A stretch of 64,000 nucleotides of DNA from Aurantiacibacter sp. MUD11. Its GTDB lineage: Bacteria; Pseudomonadota; Alphaproteobacteria; Sphingomonadales; Sphingomonadaceae. Under the pieces are notes generated by a model. That model saw only the letters and a program-made list of their open reading frames with translations. It did no database searches and was not told the origin of the DNA. Both the position numbers and the translations under genes were made by a program. Below, one piece after another: positions 46,623 to 57,578 of the stretch; within the stretch, counting starts at the first letter, position 1, and each line of letters begins with the position of its first letter. The stretch is from the NCBI RefSeq assembly GCF_026967575.1, contig NZ_CP114054.1, positions 1,426,001 to 1,490,000 of the forward strand, given 5' to 3'.

Positions 46623-47189
46623 ATGGGTATCATCGGCAGCCAGATTAAGCCGTTCAAGGCCACCGCCTTCCAGGCCGGCAAGGATTTCTTCGACGTCACC
46701 GACGAAGACCTGAAGGGCAAGTGGTCCGTGTTCTTCTTCTACCCGGCAGACTTCACCTTCGTCTGCCCGACCGAGCTGGAAGACATGGGTGAAAAGTACG
46801 CCATGCTCCAGTCGATGGGCGTCGAAGTCTATGCCGTGTCGACCGACACGCACTTCAGCCACAAGGCCTGGCACGACACCTCGGAAAAGATCGGCAAGCT
46901 GCAGTTCCCGTTCCTGGGTGACCAGCTGCACACGCTGTCGAAGAACTTCGACGTGCTGCGCGAGGACATGGGCTTGGCCGATCGCGCCACCTTCGTGGTC
47001 GACCCGGACGGTGTCATCCAGATCATGGAAATCACCTGCGAAGGCGTTGGCCGCAATGCCAACGAACTGACCCGCAAGATCAAGGCCGCCCAGTACGTTC
47101 GCGAGAACCCGGGCCAGGTCTGCCCGGCCGCCTGGGAAGAAGGCAGCGACACGCTGGCTCCCTCGCTGGACCTCGTCGGCAAGATCTAA
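46623..47189 (+). CDS. ahpC: alkyl hydroperoxide reductase peroxidase subunit AhpC
   Basis: Typical 2-Cys peroxiredoxin (188 aa). The peroxidatic Cys48 is in DFTFVCPTE and the resolving Cys in VCPAAWEEG near the C-terminus. It detoxifies H2O2 and organic peroxides and is recycled by AhpF, encoded next. The codon choice is highly uniform, fitting an abundant protein. Confidence 0.97.
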   Translation: MGIIGSQIKPFKATAFQAGKDFFDVTDEDLKGKWSVFFFYPADFTFVCPTELEDMGEKYAMLQSMGVEVYAVSTDTHFSHKAWHDTSEKIGKLQFPFLGDQLHTLSKNFDVLREDMGLADRATFVVDPDGVIQIMEITCEGVGRNANELTRKIKAAQYVRENPGQVCPAAWEEGSDTLAPSLDLVGKI

Positions 47190-47286
47190 GCGACGGCTGA
47201 CAACCCCCGGCATGAGCAGCCGCTAGCGGTGCCATGCCCTACCCGACCGGCACCTTCCCTCCAGACAAGCCGGATCGGGTCGCCAA

Positions 47287-47326
47287 GAGGCCCGGGACAT
47301 CCCCCCCTCCCCCCGTCCCGGGCCTC
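47287..47326 (+). promoter_or_regulatory. intra-operon hairpin between ahpC and ahpF
   Basis: A perfect 12-bp stem GAGGCCCGGGAC/GTCCCGGGCCTC encloses a 16-nt loop that is almost only C (ATCCCCCCCTCCCCCC). No U-run follows, so full termination is unlikely. It lies in the 171-bp ahpC-ahpF gap and ends 34 nt before the ahpF ATG. It may limit ahpF readthrough, protect the ahpC mRNA end, or offer a C-rich loop for pairing. Confidence 0.65.
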
Positions 47327-47360
47327 CAACGCATTTCCCGCCTTTCCCGAGGAGACACCC

Positions 47361-48953
47361 ATGCTCGACGCCACCATGACGCAGCAGCTGAAGACCTATC
47401 TCGCCAACCTGCGCGAGCCCGTCGAACTCGTCGCCTCGCTGGGCGATGACGACAAGTCCGCGCAGACGCGCGAACTGCTGGAAGAGATTGCCGCGCTGCA
47501 CGATTTCGTGACCGCCAGCTTCGATGGCGACGACGCGCGCAAGCCTAGCTTCATCATCCGTCGCGGCTCGGACGCCACCAAGTGGGTGCGCTTCGCCGGC
47601 CTGCCGATGGGGCACGAATTCACCAGCCTCGTGCTGGCCCTGCTGTGGGCCGGCGGCCACCCGCCCAAGGTGGAGCAGGAGCTGCTGGACCAGATCGCCG
47701 ACCTCGAGGAAGACCTCGAGTTCGAGATGTATTTCTCGCTGTCGTGCCACAACTGCCCCGACGTGGTGCAGGCACTGACGCTGATGGCGCTGACCAACCC
47801 GCGCATCACCGCCACGCTGATCGAAGGCGGCACGTTCCAGGCGGAAGTCGCCGAGCGCGACGTAATGGCCGTGCCCGCCACCTTCCTTAACGGCCAGCCG
47901 TTCTACAACGGCAAGATGACGCTGGAGGAAGTGCTGGCGAAGGTCGATACCGGCGCCGACGCCAAGGCGGCCGAGAAGCTGTCCGCCAAGGACCCGTTCG
48001 AGGTGCTGGTGGTGGGCGGCGGCCCCGGCGGCGTGGCCGCATCGATCTATACCGCGCGCAAGGGCATCCGCACCGGGATCGCCGCCGAACGCTTCGGCGG
48101 CCAGCTGAACGACACGCTGGGCATCGAGAACCTGCCCGGCACCGAGTATACCGAGGGCCCCCGACTGACGGCGGACCTGGAACGGCAGGTGAAGGCGCAG
48201 GACGCCATCGACCTGATGAACCTCGCCACCGCCAAGAAGCTGGTGCCCGCCCCGCATGCCGGCGGCCTGCACGAACTGCACCTGGAGAACGGCGCGGTGC
48301 TGAAGGCCCGCAGCCTGATCCTCTCCACCGGCGCCCGCTGGCGCGCGCTCGGCGTGCCGGGCGAGCAGGACTATCGCAACAAGGGCGTGGCCTATTGCCC
48401 GCACTGCGACGGCCCGCTGTTCAAGGGCAAGCGCGTCGCCGTGATCGGCGGCGGCAATTCGGGTGTGGAGGCAGCGATCGACCTGGCCGGCATCGTCGGC
48501 CACGTCACGCTGATCGAGTTCGACAGCCAGCTGCGCGCCGACCAGGTGCTGCAGGACAAGCTGCGTTCCATGCCCAATGTCGATATCCTGGTGAACGCCC
48601 AGACCACCGAGATCACTGGCGACGGCAACAAGGTGGGTGGCCTCACCTACAAGGACCGGGTCACCGGCGAAGAACGCAAGGTCGCGCTGGAAGGCGTGTT
48701 CGTGCAGATCGGCCTGGTGCCCAACACCGAGTGGCTGGAAGACAGCGGCATTGAGCTGAGCCAGCATCGCGAGATCGTGATCGACGGCAAGGGCGCGACC
48801 AACCTGCCCGGCGTGTTCGCCGCGGGCGACTGCACCACGGTGCCTTACAAGCAGATCGTGGTGGCCATGGGCGCAGGCTCCAAGGCGGCGCTGTCCGCCT
48901 TCGATTACCTGATCCGCACCAGCACCACGCAGGAACTGGTCGAAGCCGCCTGA
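47361..48953 (+). CDS. ahpF: alkyl hydroperoxide reductase flavoprotein subunit AhpF
   Basis: AhpF (530 aa) passes electrons from NADH through FAD and two disulfides to AhpC. The N-terminal tandem thioredoxin folds have CHNC (in [11 protein letters not shown]). FAD motif [19 protein letters not shown], the thioredoxin-reductase centre CPHCDGPLF and [17 protein letters not shown] for NADH follow. The ATG at 47361 has GAGGAG 9 nt upstream, which excludes the open frame before it. Confidence 0.96.
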   Translation: MLDATMTQQLKTYLANLREPVELVASLGDDDKSAQTRELLEEIAALHDFVTASFDGDDARKPSFIIRRGSDATKWVRFAGLPMGHEFTSLVLALLWAGGHPPKVEQELLDQIADLEEDLEFEMYFSLSCHNCPDVVQALTLMALTNPRITATLIEGGTFQAEVAERDVMAVPATFLNGQPFYNGKMTLEEVLAKVDTGADAKAAEKLSAKDPFEVLVVGGGPGGVAASIYTARKGIRTGIAAERFGGQLNDTLGIENLPGTEYTEGPRLTADLERQVKAQDAIDLMNLATAKKLVPAPHAGGLHELHLENGAVLKARSLILSTGARWRALGVPGEQDYRNKGVAYCPHCDGPLFKGKRVAVIGGGNSGVEAAIDLAGIVGHVTLIEFDSQLRADQVLQDKLRSMPNVDILVNAQTTEITGDGNKVGGLTYKDRVTGEERKVALEGVFVQIGLVPNTEWLEDSGIELSQHREIVIDGKGATNLPGVFAAGDCTTVPYKQIVVAMGAGSKAALSAFDYLIRTSTTQELVEAA

Positions 48954-48978
48954 TCCGGCCGCTTCCGGCACCGCAGAC

Positions 48979-49015
48979 AAGGGCCCGCTCCTGCATCGGC
49001 AGGGGCGGGCCTTTT
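48979..49015 (+). terminator. intrinsic terminator after ahpF
   Basis: AAGGGCCCGC-T-CCTGC pairs with GCAGG-GG-CGGGCCTT across an ATCG loop, followed by TTTT. It lies 25 nt past the ahpF stop and ends the ahp operon. Confidence 0.88.
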
Positions 49016-49060
49016 GTCATGCAGCGAACCCATTGCGGCCAAACGTTCGAAAAATCAGGC

Positions 49061-49099
49061 AGTCGATTAATGATTGCCAACTAATCGATTGGACTAATG
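49061..49099. promoter_or_regulatory. candidate peroxide-regulator operator of katG
   Basis: TCGATTA-N12-TAATCGA (49063-49088) is an inverted repeat continuing into TTGGACTAAT. It contains TAATCGATT in common with the ahpC region, and the reverse strand reads GTCCAATCGAT, sharing GTCCAATCGA. It lies about 70-95 bp before the katG ATG. Confidence 0.55.
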
Positions 49100-49158
49100 A
49101 CAATGGCGAGTGCACCTTCTCCGCCGACGAGTCGAATTCACGAGAGGAGAATATCAAC

Positions 49159-51378
49159 ATGGACGCTAAGACTGGTTCTATTTCGGGCGGTTGCCCGTTT
49201 CACGGCGATGGCGGCACCCGCAGCCTGCTCGGCCGTACCAACCGCGACTGGTGGCCTGACGCGCTGCAGCTCGACATCCTCAAGGAGGACGGTCGCCGCG
49301 CCGATCCCTACGATCCGGATTTCGACTATGCCGAGGCGTTCAACGCCGTCGACTACAAGCAGCTGAAGGCCGACCTGACCGCGCTGATGACCGACAGCCA
49401 GGACTGGTGGCCGGCTGACTATGGCCACTACGGCCCGTTCTTCATCCGCATGGCCTGGCACGCTGCCGGCACCTATCGCACCGGTGACGGTCGCGGCGGT
49501 TCCTCCAGCGGCCAGCAGCGTTTCGCCCCGCTCAACTCGTGGCCGGATAACGGCAACCTCGACAAGGCCCGTCGCCTGCTGTGGCCGATCAAGCAGAAGT
49601 ACGGCAAGAACATCAGCTGGGCCGACCTGTTCATCCTCACCGGCAATGTCGCCATCGAATCGATGGGTGGCCCGGTGTTCGGCTTCGGCGGCGGCCGCAA
49701 GGACGTCTTCGAGCCGGAAATGGTCTACTGGGGCACCGAGGACAAGTGGGTCAACGAAGGCGTTGAAACCCGCATCATCCCGGAAGAAGGCAAGGCGCTG
49801 GATAACCCGCTCGCGGCGATCCAGATGGGCCTGATCTACGTCAACCCGGAAGGCCCGGGCGGCAACCCGCACGATCCCGAGGGCATGGCTCGCGACATGC
49901 GCGAAACCTTCGCCCGCATGGCCATGAACGACGAGGAAACCGTTGCCCTGACCGCTGGCGGCCACGCCTTCGGCAAGGCCCACGGTGCTGCCCCGTCCGA
50001 CACCTTCGGCGACGCGCCGGAAGGCGAGCGGCTGGAGCTGATGGGCTTCGGCTGGCTGACCGACGCCGACGAAATCGCCAAGGGCCACATCACCACTTCG
50101 GGCATCGAAGGCGCCTGGACTCCGAACCCCACCGAGTGGGGCAACGACTACTTCCGCCTGCTGTTCAAGTATGAATACGAGCTGGTGCAGAGCCCGGCCG
50201 GTGCCAACCAGTGGCAGCCGATCAACCCGGATCCGGAAGACATGGCGCCTGACGCGCGCGATCCTTCCAAGAAGGTTCCGACGATGATGACCACCGCCGA
50301 CATGGCGCTGAAGCGCGACCCGGAATATCGCAAGATTTCCGAGAAGTTCCTCAACGACCAGGCGGCGCTGGACGATGCCTTCGCCCGCGCGTGGTTCAAG
50401 CTGACCCACCGCGACATGGGCCCGAAGGTCCGCTACATGGGCCCCGAAGTCCCCGCGGAAGACCTGATCTGGCAGGATCCGGTGCCCGCCGGCACCACCC
50501 CGTCGGACAGCGATGTCGCGGCCTTCAAGTCGGCCGTGCTGGATAGCGGCCTGACCGTCTCCGAACTGGTCAAGGCGGCCTGGGCTTCGGCCTCGACCTA
50601 CCGCAATTCCGACCATCGCGGCGGCGCCAACGGTGCCCGCGTGCGCCTGGCCCCGCAGAAGGACTGGGCGGTCAACGATCCGGACGAGCTGGGCAAGGTG
50701 CTGGCCAAGCTGGACGAACTGCGCGGCAACCTGTCGATGGCCGATGCCATCGTGCTGGCTGGCGCTGCGGCCGTCGAGAAGGCGGCCAAGGACGGCGGCC
50801 ACGATGTCAGCGTGAACGTCACCACCGGCCGCGGCGATGCCGGCGAAGAGCACACCGATGCCGAGAGCTTCGAACCGCTCGAGCCGTTCGCTGACGGTTT
50901 CCGCAACTACCTGAAGACCAAGGCTTCGGTGAAGACCGAGGAAATGCTGATCGACCGTGCCCATCTGCTCGGCCTCTCGATCCCCGAGATGACCGCGCTG
51001 GTCGGCGGCATGCGGGCGCTGGGTGCTGTCACCAAGCACGCTGCGCACGGCAACAAGATCGGCGTGCTCACCGAACGTCCGGGCGTGCTGTCGAACGACT
51101 TCTTCGCGAACCTGCTCGATATGGGCACCGTCTGGGAAGTGGTCGATGACAGCGGCGACGAGGAATTCGTCGGCAAGGACCGTAAGTCCGGTGCCGAGAA
51201 GTGGCACGCGACCCGGACCGACCTAGTCTTCGGCTCCAACTCGCAGCTGCGGGCGATCGCCGAAGTCTTCGCCGAGAACGGCGGCGAGGCAAAGTTCGTC
51301 GAGACCTTCGTGTCCGCCTGGACCAAGGTGATGGACGCGGATCGCTTCGACCTGCGTTGCGCCAAGTACCACAAGTAA
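49159..51378 (+). CDS. katG: catalase-peroxidase KatG
   Basis: Bifunctional haem catalase-peroxidase (739 aa). The distal pocket Arg97-Trp100-His101 is in [20 protein letters not shown], the Tyr of the Met-Tyr-Trp adduct is in [12 protein letters not shown], and the proximal His motif is [10 protein letters not shown]. There are two homologous domains, as usual, of which the C-terminal one is haem-free. Start at 49159 with the GAGAGGAGA ribosome site; the open frame 42 codons upstream crosses the operator and is not coding. Confidence 0.97.
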   Translation: MDAKTGSISGGCPFHGDGGTRSLLGRTNRDWWPDALQLDILKEDGRRADPYDPDFDYAEAFNAVDYKQLKADLTALMTDSQDWWPADYGHYGPFFIRMAWHAAGTYRTGDGRGGSSSGQQRFAPLNSWPDNGNLDKARRLLWPIKQKYGKNISWADLFILTGNVAIESMGGPVFGFGGGRKDVFEPEMVYWGTEDKWVNEGVETRIIPEEGKALDNPLAAIQMGLIYVNPEGPGGNPHDPEGMARDMRETFARMAMNDEETVALTAGGHAFGKAHGAAPSDTFGDAPEGERLELMGFGWLTDADEIAKGHITTSGIEGAWTPNPTEWGNDYFRLLFKYEYELVQSPAGANQWQPINPDPEDMAPDARDPSKKVPTMMTTADMALKRDPEYRKISEKFLNDQAALDDAFARAWFKLTHRDMGPKVRYMGPEVPAEDLIWQDPVPAGTTPSDSDVAAFKSAVLDSGLTVSELVKAAWASASTYRNSDHRGGANGARVRLAPQKDWAVNDPDELGKVLAKLDELRGNLSMADAIVLAGAAAVEKAAKDGGHDVSVNVTTGRGDAGEEHTDAESFEPLEPFADGFRNYLKTKASVKTEEMLIDRAHLLGLSIPEMTALVGGMRALGAVTKHAAHGNKIGVLTERPGVLSNDFFANLLDMGTVWEVVDDSGDEEFVGKDRKSGAEKWHATRTDLVFGSNSQLRAIAEVFAENGGEAKFVETFVSAWTKVMDADRFDLRCAKYHK

Positions 51379-51399
51379 TCGGCTTCACCCGATTGCACG

Positions 51400-51434
51400 A
51401 AAGGGCCCCCGGCAGCGATGCCGGGGGCCTTTTT
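51400..51434 (+). terminator. intrinsic terminator after katG
   Basis: A GC-rich stem AAGGGCCCCCGGCA/TGCCGGGGGCCTT with a short GCGA loop and a T5 tract, 22 nt after the katG stop. It is also near the end of the convergent smr gene. Confidence 0.92.
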
Positions 51435-51525
51435 CGTTGGCGCCGTTCACGCAGCTGCGTGCTTAGGCCGGCAGGTGCACAATCGAGAAAATGCCCGCCC
51501 TGCCCTCGGCAGCGCGCAAGGCTGC

Positions 51526-52098
51526 TTAGCGCCCGACCTGTTTCGGGCGGCGCAGCACCAGGTACAGCGCGCCCTCGCCGCCGTGGCGACGGTGCGCGTT
51601 CCTGACGGCGGCAATGTCCGAGGCATGCTGCCCGGCAGCCAGCCAGTCGAGGATCTTGGCGCGAATCGCCCCGCGCCGCTCGGCCCGGTCCGCGGCATCG
51701 ACCGGGCGCGGCTTGCCGGTAATCACCAGCACCAGCCGCGCGCCCATGGCCTTGGCCTGCGTCAGCCCGGCATCGAGCCGGTTGTAGGCCTGCTCCAGCG
51801 TATGGCCGTGCAGGTCGAGCGTGAAATCGGGATGGGTGCCTTGCCGTGAAAGGCGGCGCTCCCAGTGCGAATCGAGGCCCGGCGACGGTGCCGGAGTGGA
51901 CATGGGCGCAGTCTGCGGAGGCTTGAGCGGCGGCGGCACCCGCCCCTTAACGCGACGCGGAGTTTGCACTGGAGCCTGCGGCGCTGGCGCAACGACCGGC
52001 TTGGCGGGCTTCTTCGGCTCCAGCGGCTTCACCGTCGCCGCCACCTTGTTCCACAGGGCGGCTTCCTCGGCCGACAATCCACGCGGCGCTCGGGTCAT
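51526..52098 (-). CDS. Smr/MutS2-domain protein
   Basis: A 190-aa protein. A Pro/Lys-rich N-terminal half (low complexity, about 20-95) precedes a C-terminal Smr domain (about 105-188) with TLDLHGHTLEQAYNRL. The usual TGKG segment reads VITGKPRPV, an atypical change in the conserved loop. Smr domains nick or bind nucleic acids. The ATG at 52098 overlaps the mltA stop by ATGA; smr after mltA is a common alphaproteobacterial order. Confidence 0.85.
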   Translation of the reverse strand: MTRAPRGLSAEEAALWNKVAATVKPLEPKKPAKPVVAPAPQAPVQTPRRVKGRVPPPLKPPQTAPMSTPAPSPGLDSHWERRLSRQGTHPDFTLDLHGHTLEQAYNRLDAGLTQAKAMGARLVLVITGKPRPVDAADRAERRGAIRAKILDWLAAGQHASDIAAVRNAHRRHGGEGALYLVLRRPKQVGR

Positions 52099-53285
52099 AG
52101 CTCCGGCCCCAAGCCCAGTCTTAGCGCAGCCGCCTCCGGCAACAGCACCAGCGCCGGGCCGCGACCAGTCATGTCTCCGGCAATCTCGCGCGCGCGTTCG
52201 CCCGCGCCCCAGAAGGTGTCGAAGCGGTTGGGGCCCCGGATCGCCCCTCCGGTATCCTGCGCCACCCACAGCCCGTCCGCCTCGTCGCGGTCGAGATCGA
52301 GGACCACCGGTGCACCGTAGGGGACGAAGTTCGGATCGACGGCGACCGAGTTCTCCGAGGTCACCGGCACGCCGATGGAACCCAGTGGCCCTTCGCCATC
52401 GAGCACGCGGAAGAACACCCAGCTTTCGTTGAGGCGCATCAGCTCGCGCCCGTCCTCGGGGTGCTCGCGGATATATTGCATGATGCCCTGCATGGAGGCG
52501 GGATACTGGTCCGGGCCGTCGCCCAACAGGCCCTGCTCGCGCATGACGCCGCCGATGCCGGTATAGGCATGGCCGTTCTGCCCGGCATAGCCGATGCGGG
52601 TCACGTCGCCCTCGGGGCTGATCAGCTGGCCGCTGCCCTGGATCTGCAGGAAGAAGAACTCGACCGGATCGGCCGCCCAGCCGATTTCGAGACCGCGCCC
52701 GGCCAGCGCGCCATCCTCGATCTCGGCACGGGTGTAATAATCGACGCAGGTGCCTTCCGGCGTACGGCGGGACAGCGGGGCCCGGCCCTCACGCTCGTCC
52801 TCCGGCGTATCCTCGCGCCAGCAGCGCTCCAGATCGTCCGGCACGCCATAGACGGGCACTTCGAAGCCGGCACGGGGCGTGCTGCTGCCGGCGATCTGCG
52901 GTTCGAAATAGCCGGTGGCAAAGCCCTGCCCGTCGCCCACCACGGCGGGGACGAAATGGCGCTGGAAGAATGATAGTGCATCGTTACGCGGCCACAGCGT
53001 CGCCGCCTCGCACGGCTCCACCCAGTCATCGGGCCGGGTCAGGCCGGAAACATCCTCCCGGCTGCGGGCGACATGGCAGCTGTCGGCAAAGGCATCGAGC
53101 GCATTGCTGGCGTCGATCGGGCGCAGCGGCAGGCTGGCAAGCGCCGGTCCCGCGCTGACGCCGAGGATGGCCGCGTTGGGTGCGACCGGAACGGGGCTGG
53201 GCCCTTCGGGTTCGGAAATGACGCGCGAACAGCCCGCAGCCAGCGCAAGCGAGGTCAGTGCGAGAAGGAGGCGCGCCTGTGTCAC
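52095..53285 (-). CDS. mltA: membrane-bound lytic murein transglycosylase MltA
   Basis: A 396-aa lipoprotein (lipobox LAAGC near residue 20). The MltA domain includes GYFEPQIAGS and FFFLQIQGSGQ, and the C-terminal 3D domain has the catalytic Asp in LWVAQDTGGAIRGPNRFD. It cleaves peptidoglycan glycan strands in the periplasm. The GTG at 53285 begins the signal peptide (TQARLLLALTSLALAAGC), 14 nt after the timA stop; no strong ribosome site is seen. Confidence 0.93.
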   Translation of the reverse strand: MTQARLLLALTSLALAAGCSRVISEPEGPSPVPVAPNAAILGVSAGPALASLPLRPIDASNALDAFADSCHVARSREDVSGLTRPDDWVEPCEAATLWPRNDALSFFQRHFVPAVVGDGQGFATGYFEPQIAGSSTPRAGFEVPVYGVPDDLERCWREDTPEDEREGRAPLSRRTPEGTCVDYYTRAEIEDGALAGRGLEIGWAADPVEFFFLQIQGSGQLISPEGDVTRIGYAGQNGHAYTGIGGVMREQGLLGDGPDQYPASMQGIMQYIREHPEDGRELMRLNESWVFFRVLDGEGPLGSIGVPVTSENSVAVDPNFVPYGAPVVLDLDRDEADGLWVAQDTGGAIRGPNRFDTFWGAGERAREIAGDMTGRGPALVLLPEAAALRLGLGPEL

Positions 53286-53299
53286 GCGCCGAGCCGGTA

Positions 53300-53959
53300 T
53301 CAGCCCTCGTCGGTCTCGTCGAGCAGCCAGTTCGGATCGGCGCTGCGGGTATCGCGGCTGAAGGTCCAGACGTCGCGGCTCTCCACGGCATCGTCCAGCG
53401 AACCGGCGATCAGGTTGCCGTCCTTGTCGCGGGTGACACTGGCAATGTCGGACACGAAACGCACGGCGATGCGGGCGACCTTGCCATCGAGATGGGCGGA
53501 GTGGACGGTGGTGTCCTCGATCCGGATCAGACGGTTCTCCAGCGTGATGCCGGCGGCCTCGCGCTCGTCGATGACGGCGGCGAAGCTTTCGTACACGTCG
53601 TCGTCGCACAGCTGGCGCAACTCTTCCTTGTCGCCGGTCCAGAAGGCTTCGAGGATGACTTCGTAGGCGGACTTGGCGCCTTCGAGGAAGCCGAGCAGCT
53701 CGAAGTTGCGATCGGCGGCGTTGATATCCCGCAGGCCGCGCTCGATCGCGGGCGGATAGCCGGCTATGGCGCGTTCGTTCTGCACCAGTTCGGGCGAAAC
53801 CGCGGCAGGCGCCTGCGGCGTATCCTGCGCATCGCGCGGCTCGAACCGGTTGCTCGGGATGATCTCTTCCTCATGCTCCGCCCGGCGACCAAGCACCGAA
53901 TAGAGGCGCATGCCGAGGAAGGCGGCGATCATGGCGAGGATGACGATTTCAACAATCAC
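53300..53959 (-). CDS. Tim44-domain protein TimA
   Basis: A 219-aa protein. The N-terminal membrane helix (IVEIVILAMIAAFLGMRLYSVLG) is followed by a charged linker and a Tim44-like domain (about 85-215) with FLEGAKSAYEVILEAFWTGDKEEL. Alphaproteobacterial TimA is related to the mitochondrial import motor component Tim44. It is divergent from secB, the conserved arrangement in this class, and co-directional with mltA and smr. Confidence 0.92.
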   Translation of the reverse strand: MIVEIVILAMIAAFLGMRLYSVLGRRAEHEEEIIPSNRFEPRDAQDTPQAPAAVSPELVQNERAIAGYPPAIERGLRDINAADRNFELLGFLEGAKSAYEVILEAFWTGDKEELRQLCDDDVYESFAAVIDEREAAGITLENRLIRIEDTTVHSAHLDGKVARIAVRFVSDIASVTRDKDGNLIAGSLDDAVESRDVWTFSRDTRSADPNWLLDETDEG

Positions 53960-54235
53960 GAAAAATTCCCATTCTGCCCGCTCAAAAACCGGCGCGGGCC
54001 AGCCATTCCTATAGTGAACCAGATAGGCACCAATATCAAATGAACAAGCGGCTTGGACAACGCGGCCTTAAGTAACCCTGAAGCGCTTTCGCAACGGCTT
54101 GTCGCATTCCCGGCCCGCGCGCCTGCGGGAATCAAGCGCGGCATTGCGAGCATCGCCTAGGGGTGATAGGCGCGCGCCCAGCTTTTTCCGCGCGGAAAGC
54201 TCCGCGCCCCACAATCAGTGAAAGACGACAGAATC

Positions 54236-54775
54236 ATGGCCGACGAAGGCGACGTCCTGAAGAACCTCGATGCAGCACCTGCCGGCAACGGCAACGACAC
54301 GGCCCCGGTGGCCGGCATCATCTCGCAATATGTGAAAGACCTCTCGGTCGAAAACCCCAAGGCGCCGGAAAGCTTCCGCTGGCAGGACACGCCGAAGATG
54401 GACGTGCAGTTCAACATTGCCGCACGCCCGGCCAGCGACGACGTGACCGAAGTCGAACTGAAGATCACCGTGACGGCCAAGGCCGAAGGCGGCACCGCCT
54501 ATATCGTCGACCTCGCCTATTGCGGCCTGGTGGGCATGCGCAACATGGGCGAGCAGCAGCAGCACATGTTCCTCTATGCCGAAGCCCCGCGCATCCTGTT
54601 CCCGTTTGCACGCCGCGTGGTGTCGGATGCCATTCGCGATGCCGGCTTCGCCCCGCTGATGCTCGACCCGATCGACTTCAACGGCCTGTACGTCCAGCGC
54701 ATGCAGCAGCAGCAGGCTGCTGCCGGCGGCGCAGCGGCTCCGGCAGGTGGTGCACCGGCCGGCGGCGAAAGCTGA
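54236..54775 (+). CDS. secB: protein-export chaperone SecB
   Basis: SecB (179 aa) holds preproteins unfolded for SecA. The conserved core runs VKDLSVENPKAPESF ... YCGLVGMRNMGEQQ, and FPFARRVVSDAIRDAGFAPLMLDPIDF is the family signature. An Ala/Gly-rich tail of about 20 residues follows. The ATG at 54236 is preferred; a GTG at 54218 is open upstream. About 275 bp separate it from timA and hold both promoters. Confidence 0.95.
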   Translation: MADEGDVLKNLDAAPAGNGNDTAPVAGIISQYVKDLSVENPKAPESFRWQDTPKMDVQFNIAARPASDDVTEVELKITVTAKAEGGTAYIVDLAYCGLVGMRNMGEQQQHMFLYAEAPRILFPFARRVVSDAIRDAGFAPLMLDPIDFNGLYVQRMQQQQAAAGGAAAPAGGAPAGGES

Positions 54776-54804
54776 GCCGAACCTACCCGGCGGGCGGTTG
54801 AACG

Positions 54805-56391
54805 ATGAGCCTGCTCAAGAACGTCGGTACGATCGGCTCGCTCACCATGGTGAGCCGCATTGCAGGCATGGCGCGCGAGATGATCTTCGCGCGCGTGCTT
54901 GGCGCGAATGAGGTGACCGACGCCTGGTTCCAGGCGTTCATCATCCCCAACGTGTTCCGCCGCCTGTTTGCCGAAGGGGCCTTCTCGGCCGCCTTCGTGC
55001 CGATGTTCTCCAAGCGCCTGCACGGCGAAAACGGCGAGGACCTGGAGGCCGCGCGCAGCTTCTCGCAGGACGTGATCTCGGTCTTCGTACCGGCGCTGAT
55101 CCTGCTGACGGCGGTGTTCGAGATCGCCATGCCCGGTGTGATCTGGCTGCTGTCGGACAAGCCGATCAATCCCGGCGAATTCGACTATTCGGTCGATTTC
55201 GCGCGGATCATGTTCCCCTATATCCTGCTGGTCAGCCTGGTCACGCTGCTGACAGGCATGCTCAATTCGGTCTCACGCTTCGGGCCGGGCGCCAGCTTCC
55301 CGATCATCCTCAACCTGGTGCTGATCGGCACGCTGTTGTGGGTGGAGATGTCGCATGGCGCGCAAAGCAACATCGTGGCCATGGGCTATCTGGTTGCCTG
55401 GGCCATTCCCGCCGCCGGCGTGCTGCAACTGGGCTGGCTGATGTACTGGGCACATGTCGAGGGCTTCCGCCCGCGCTGGATCACCCGCCCCAGGGTTACG
55501 CCAGAGGTAAAGCGGCTGGGCAAGATCGCCTTGCCCGCGGCCATCGGTGGGGGTGCCTACCAGATCAACACGCTGCTGCAGGTCTACTTCCTCAACCAGC
55601 TGGAAGGCAGCGCGGTGAGCTGGATGAACTATGCCGACCGGCTGAACCAGCTGCCGCTCGGCATCATCGGTATCGCCCTTTCCACCGCCATCCTGCCCAC
55701 GCTCTCCAAGTTCGTCGGCGCGAAGGACAGGGCCGGGGCCAGCCGCATCCAGTCCAACGCCATCGAGCTGGGCATGCTGCTCACCCTGCCCGCCGCCGTG
55801 GCGCTGGCGGTCTGTGCAGTGCCCTTCATCACCATGATCTTCCAGGGCGGCCGGTTCGATGCCTCCGACGCCGCGACCACCGGCGGCGTGCTCGCCGTGC
55901 TGGTGATGGGCCTACCCGCCTATGTGCTGGTGAAGGTGCTGGTGCCCAGCTTCTATGCCCGTTTGGACACCCGCACGCCGGTCTATGCCGCCTTCGCCGC
56001 ACTGGCCGTGTTCATCGGCTTCAACATTGCCTTCCTTCAGCGTTTCGGGGTGGAAGGCGTCGCAGCGGCCAGCGTGGTCGGCGCCTGGCTGAACTGCGCC
56101 ATCCTCTACCTCGTATTGCGGGCGCGCGGGCATTACCGGCTCGACTGGCCGCTGCTCGGCCGCCTCGCCCGCCAGTTGGTGGCTGCCGCCGCCATGGGCG
56201 CGGCCTTGTTCTACGCGCGCGACTTGCTAGTGGACTTCTACGCCGCCGGCCTGTTCGCACGCCTGCTGGCGCTGGCAGCGCTCGTTGCCTGTTCCGTCGT
56301 GGTCTATTTCGGCGTGGCCTTCGCCATCGGCGCGGTCAGCCGGGACCGGATCGCGGTTTTCATGAAGAAGAAAGAGCCCAAAACCCCATGA
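54805..56391 (+). CDS. murJ: lipid II flippase MurJ
   Basis: MurJ (528 aa), a MOP-superfamily flippase moving lipid II across the inner membrane. The N-terminus [50 protein letters not shown] and about 14 membrane helices match the family. Its stop overlaps the trpS start by ATGA, and it follows secB by 29 nt. Confidence 0.96.
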   Translation: MSLLKNVGTIGSLTMVSRIAGMAREMIFARVLGANEVTDAWFQAFIIPNVFRRLFAEGAFSAAFVPMFSKRLHGENGEDLEAARSFSQDVISVFVPALILLTAVFEIAMPGVIWLLSDKPINPGEFDYSVDFARIMFPYILLVSLVTLLTGMLNSVSRFGPGASFPIILNLVLIGTLLWVEMSHGAQSNIVAMGYLVAWAIPAAGVLQLGWLMYWAHVEGFRPRWITRPRVTPEVKRLGKIALPAAIGGGAYQINTLLQVYFLNQLEGSAVSWMNYADRLNQLPLGIIGIALSTAILPTLSKFVGAKDRAGASRIQSNAIELGMLLTLPAAVALAVCAVPFITMIFQGGRFDASDAATTGGVLAVLVMGLPAYVLVKVLVPSFYARLDTRTPVYAAFAALAVFIGFNIAFLQRFGVEGVAAASVVGAWLNCAILYLVLRARGHYRLDWPLLGRLARQLVAAAAMGAALFYARDLLVDFYAAGLFARLLALAALVACSVVVYFGVAFAIGAVSRDRIAVFMKKKEPKTP

Positions 56392-57413
56392 TCGTCGTCT
56401 CTGGCATCCAGCCCACCGGAAACCTGCACCTTGGCAACTACCTGGGTGCGATCCGCAATTGGGTGAAGATGCAGGACGACATGGGCAGCGACCGCAAGTG
56501 CCTGTTCTTCCTCGCCGACCTGCACGCCATCTCGCTGCCGCACGATCCCGCGCAGCTGCGCGACAACACGCTGGAGATGACCGCCGCGCTGGTCGCCTGC
56601 GGCCTCGATCCGGCGCGCTGCGTGCTGTTCAACCAGGCGCAGGTTCCCGCCCACGCGGAACTGCAATGGCTGCTGATGGGCACCGCCCGCATGGGCTGGC
56701 TGAACCGCATGACGCAGTGGAAGGACAAGGCCGGCAAGAATCGCGAGGGCCAGTCGGTCGCGCTGTTCGGCTATCCGGTGCTGCAGGCCGCCGATGTGCT
56801 GCTGTACCAGGCCACCCACGTGCCCGTGGGCGAGGACCAGAAGCAGCACCTGGAGCTGGCCCGCGACATCGCGCAGAAGTTCAACAACGACTTCGCCAGT
56901 GAAGAAGACCCGGTCTTCACCCTGCCCGAACCGTTCATCCCGCCTGCCGCCGCGCGCATCATGAGCCTGCGCGACGGGTCCAAGAAGATGAGCAAGTCGG
57001 ACGTCTCCGACATGAGCCGCATCAACCTGACCGACGATGCCGACACCATGGCGCAGAAGGTGAAGAAGGCGAAGACCGATCCCGAACCGCTGCCCAGCGA
57101 GCTGGACGGACTGGAAGGCCGCCCCGAAGCACTGAACCTCGTCAGCATCTATGCCGCACTGGCCGGGACCACGCCCGAGGCGGTGCTGGCCGAATTCGGC
57201 GGACAGGGCTTCGGCGCGTTCAAGCCGGCGCTGGCCGAACAGCTGGTGAGCGTCCTTGGTCCGATCCGCGACCGCTTCGTGGAGCTGAAGGACGACCGCG
57301 AACAGCTCGACGCGATCCTGGTGCGCGGCGCATCGCAGGCCCGTGAACTGGGCACACCCACGCTCGATGCCGCCTACGATGCGCTGGGGCTGGTCCGCGC
57401 CAGCGGCAGCTAG
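56388..57413 (+). CDS. trpS: tryptophanyl-tRNA synthetase
   Basis: Class Ic TrpRS (341 aa) charging tRNA-Trp. The HIGH-type motif is [16 protein letters not shown] and the KMSKS loop is [30 protein letters not shown] is typical of bacterial TrpS. The ATG at 56388 overlaps murJ by 4 nt. About 165 bp without a gene follow, containing no clear terminator. Confidence 0.97.
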   Translation: MIVVSGIQPTGNLHLGNYLGAIRNWVKMQDDMGSDRKCLFFLADLHAISLPHDPAQLRDNTLEMTAALVACGLDPARCVLFNQAQVPAHAELQWLLMGTARMGWLNRMTQWKDKAGKNREGQSVALFGYPVLQAADVLLYQATHVPVGEDQKQHLELARDIAQKFNNDFASEEDPVFTLPEPFIPPAAARIMSLRDGSKKMSKSDVSDMSRINLTDDADTMAQKVKKAKTDPEPLPSELDGLEGRPEALNLVSIYAALAGTTPEAVLAEFGGQGFGAFKPALAEQLVSVLGPIRDRFVELKDDREQLDAILVRGASQARELGTPTLDAAYDALGLVRASGS

Positions 57414-57578
57414 GACCCCGCGGTAGCATTCTTGTCACTGAAAACAATGCATTTTCTCTAGTTTCCGGTTCAATCGGGGTTCACTCTACCCTTGCTAAAG
57501 CACCGCTCATCGTAGACATTCCTGCGCGCCGGAATGAGGGACCGCGTGCGCGCCCATTCGAAATTTGAGAGTCTTGCC

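Noticed and set aside
49138..51207. A 689-codon minus-strand open frame
   Set aside because: It is antisense to katG, which has complete catalytic motifs, and has no independent support.
53960..54235. A possible small gene between timA and secB
   Set aside because: The open frame there (about 65 codons, minus) has no coding bias and crosses both promoters.
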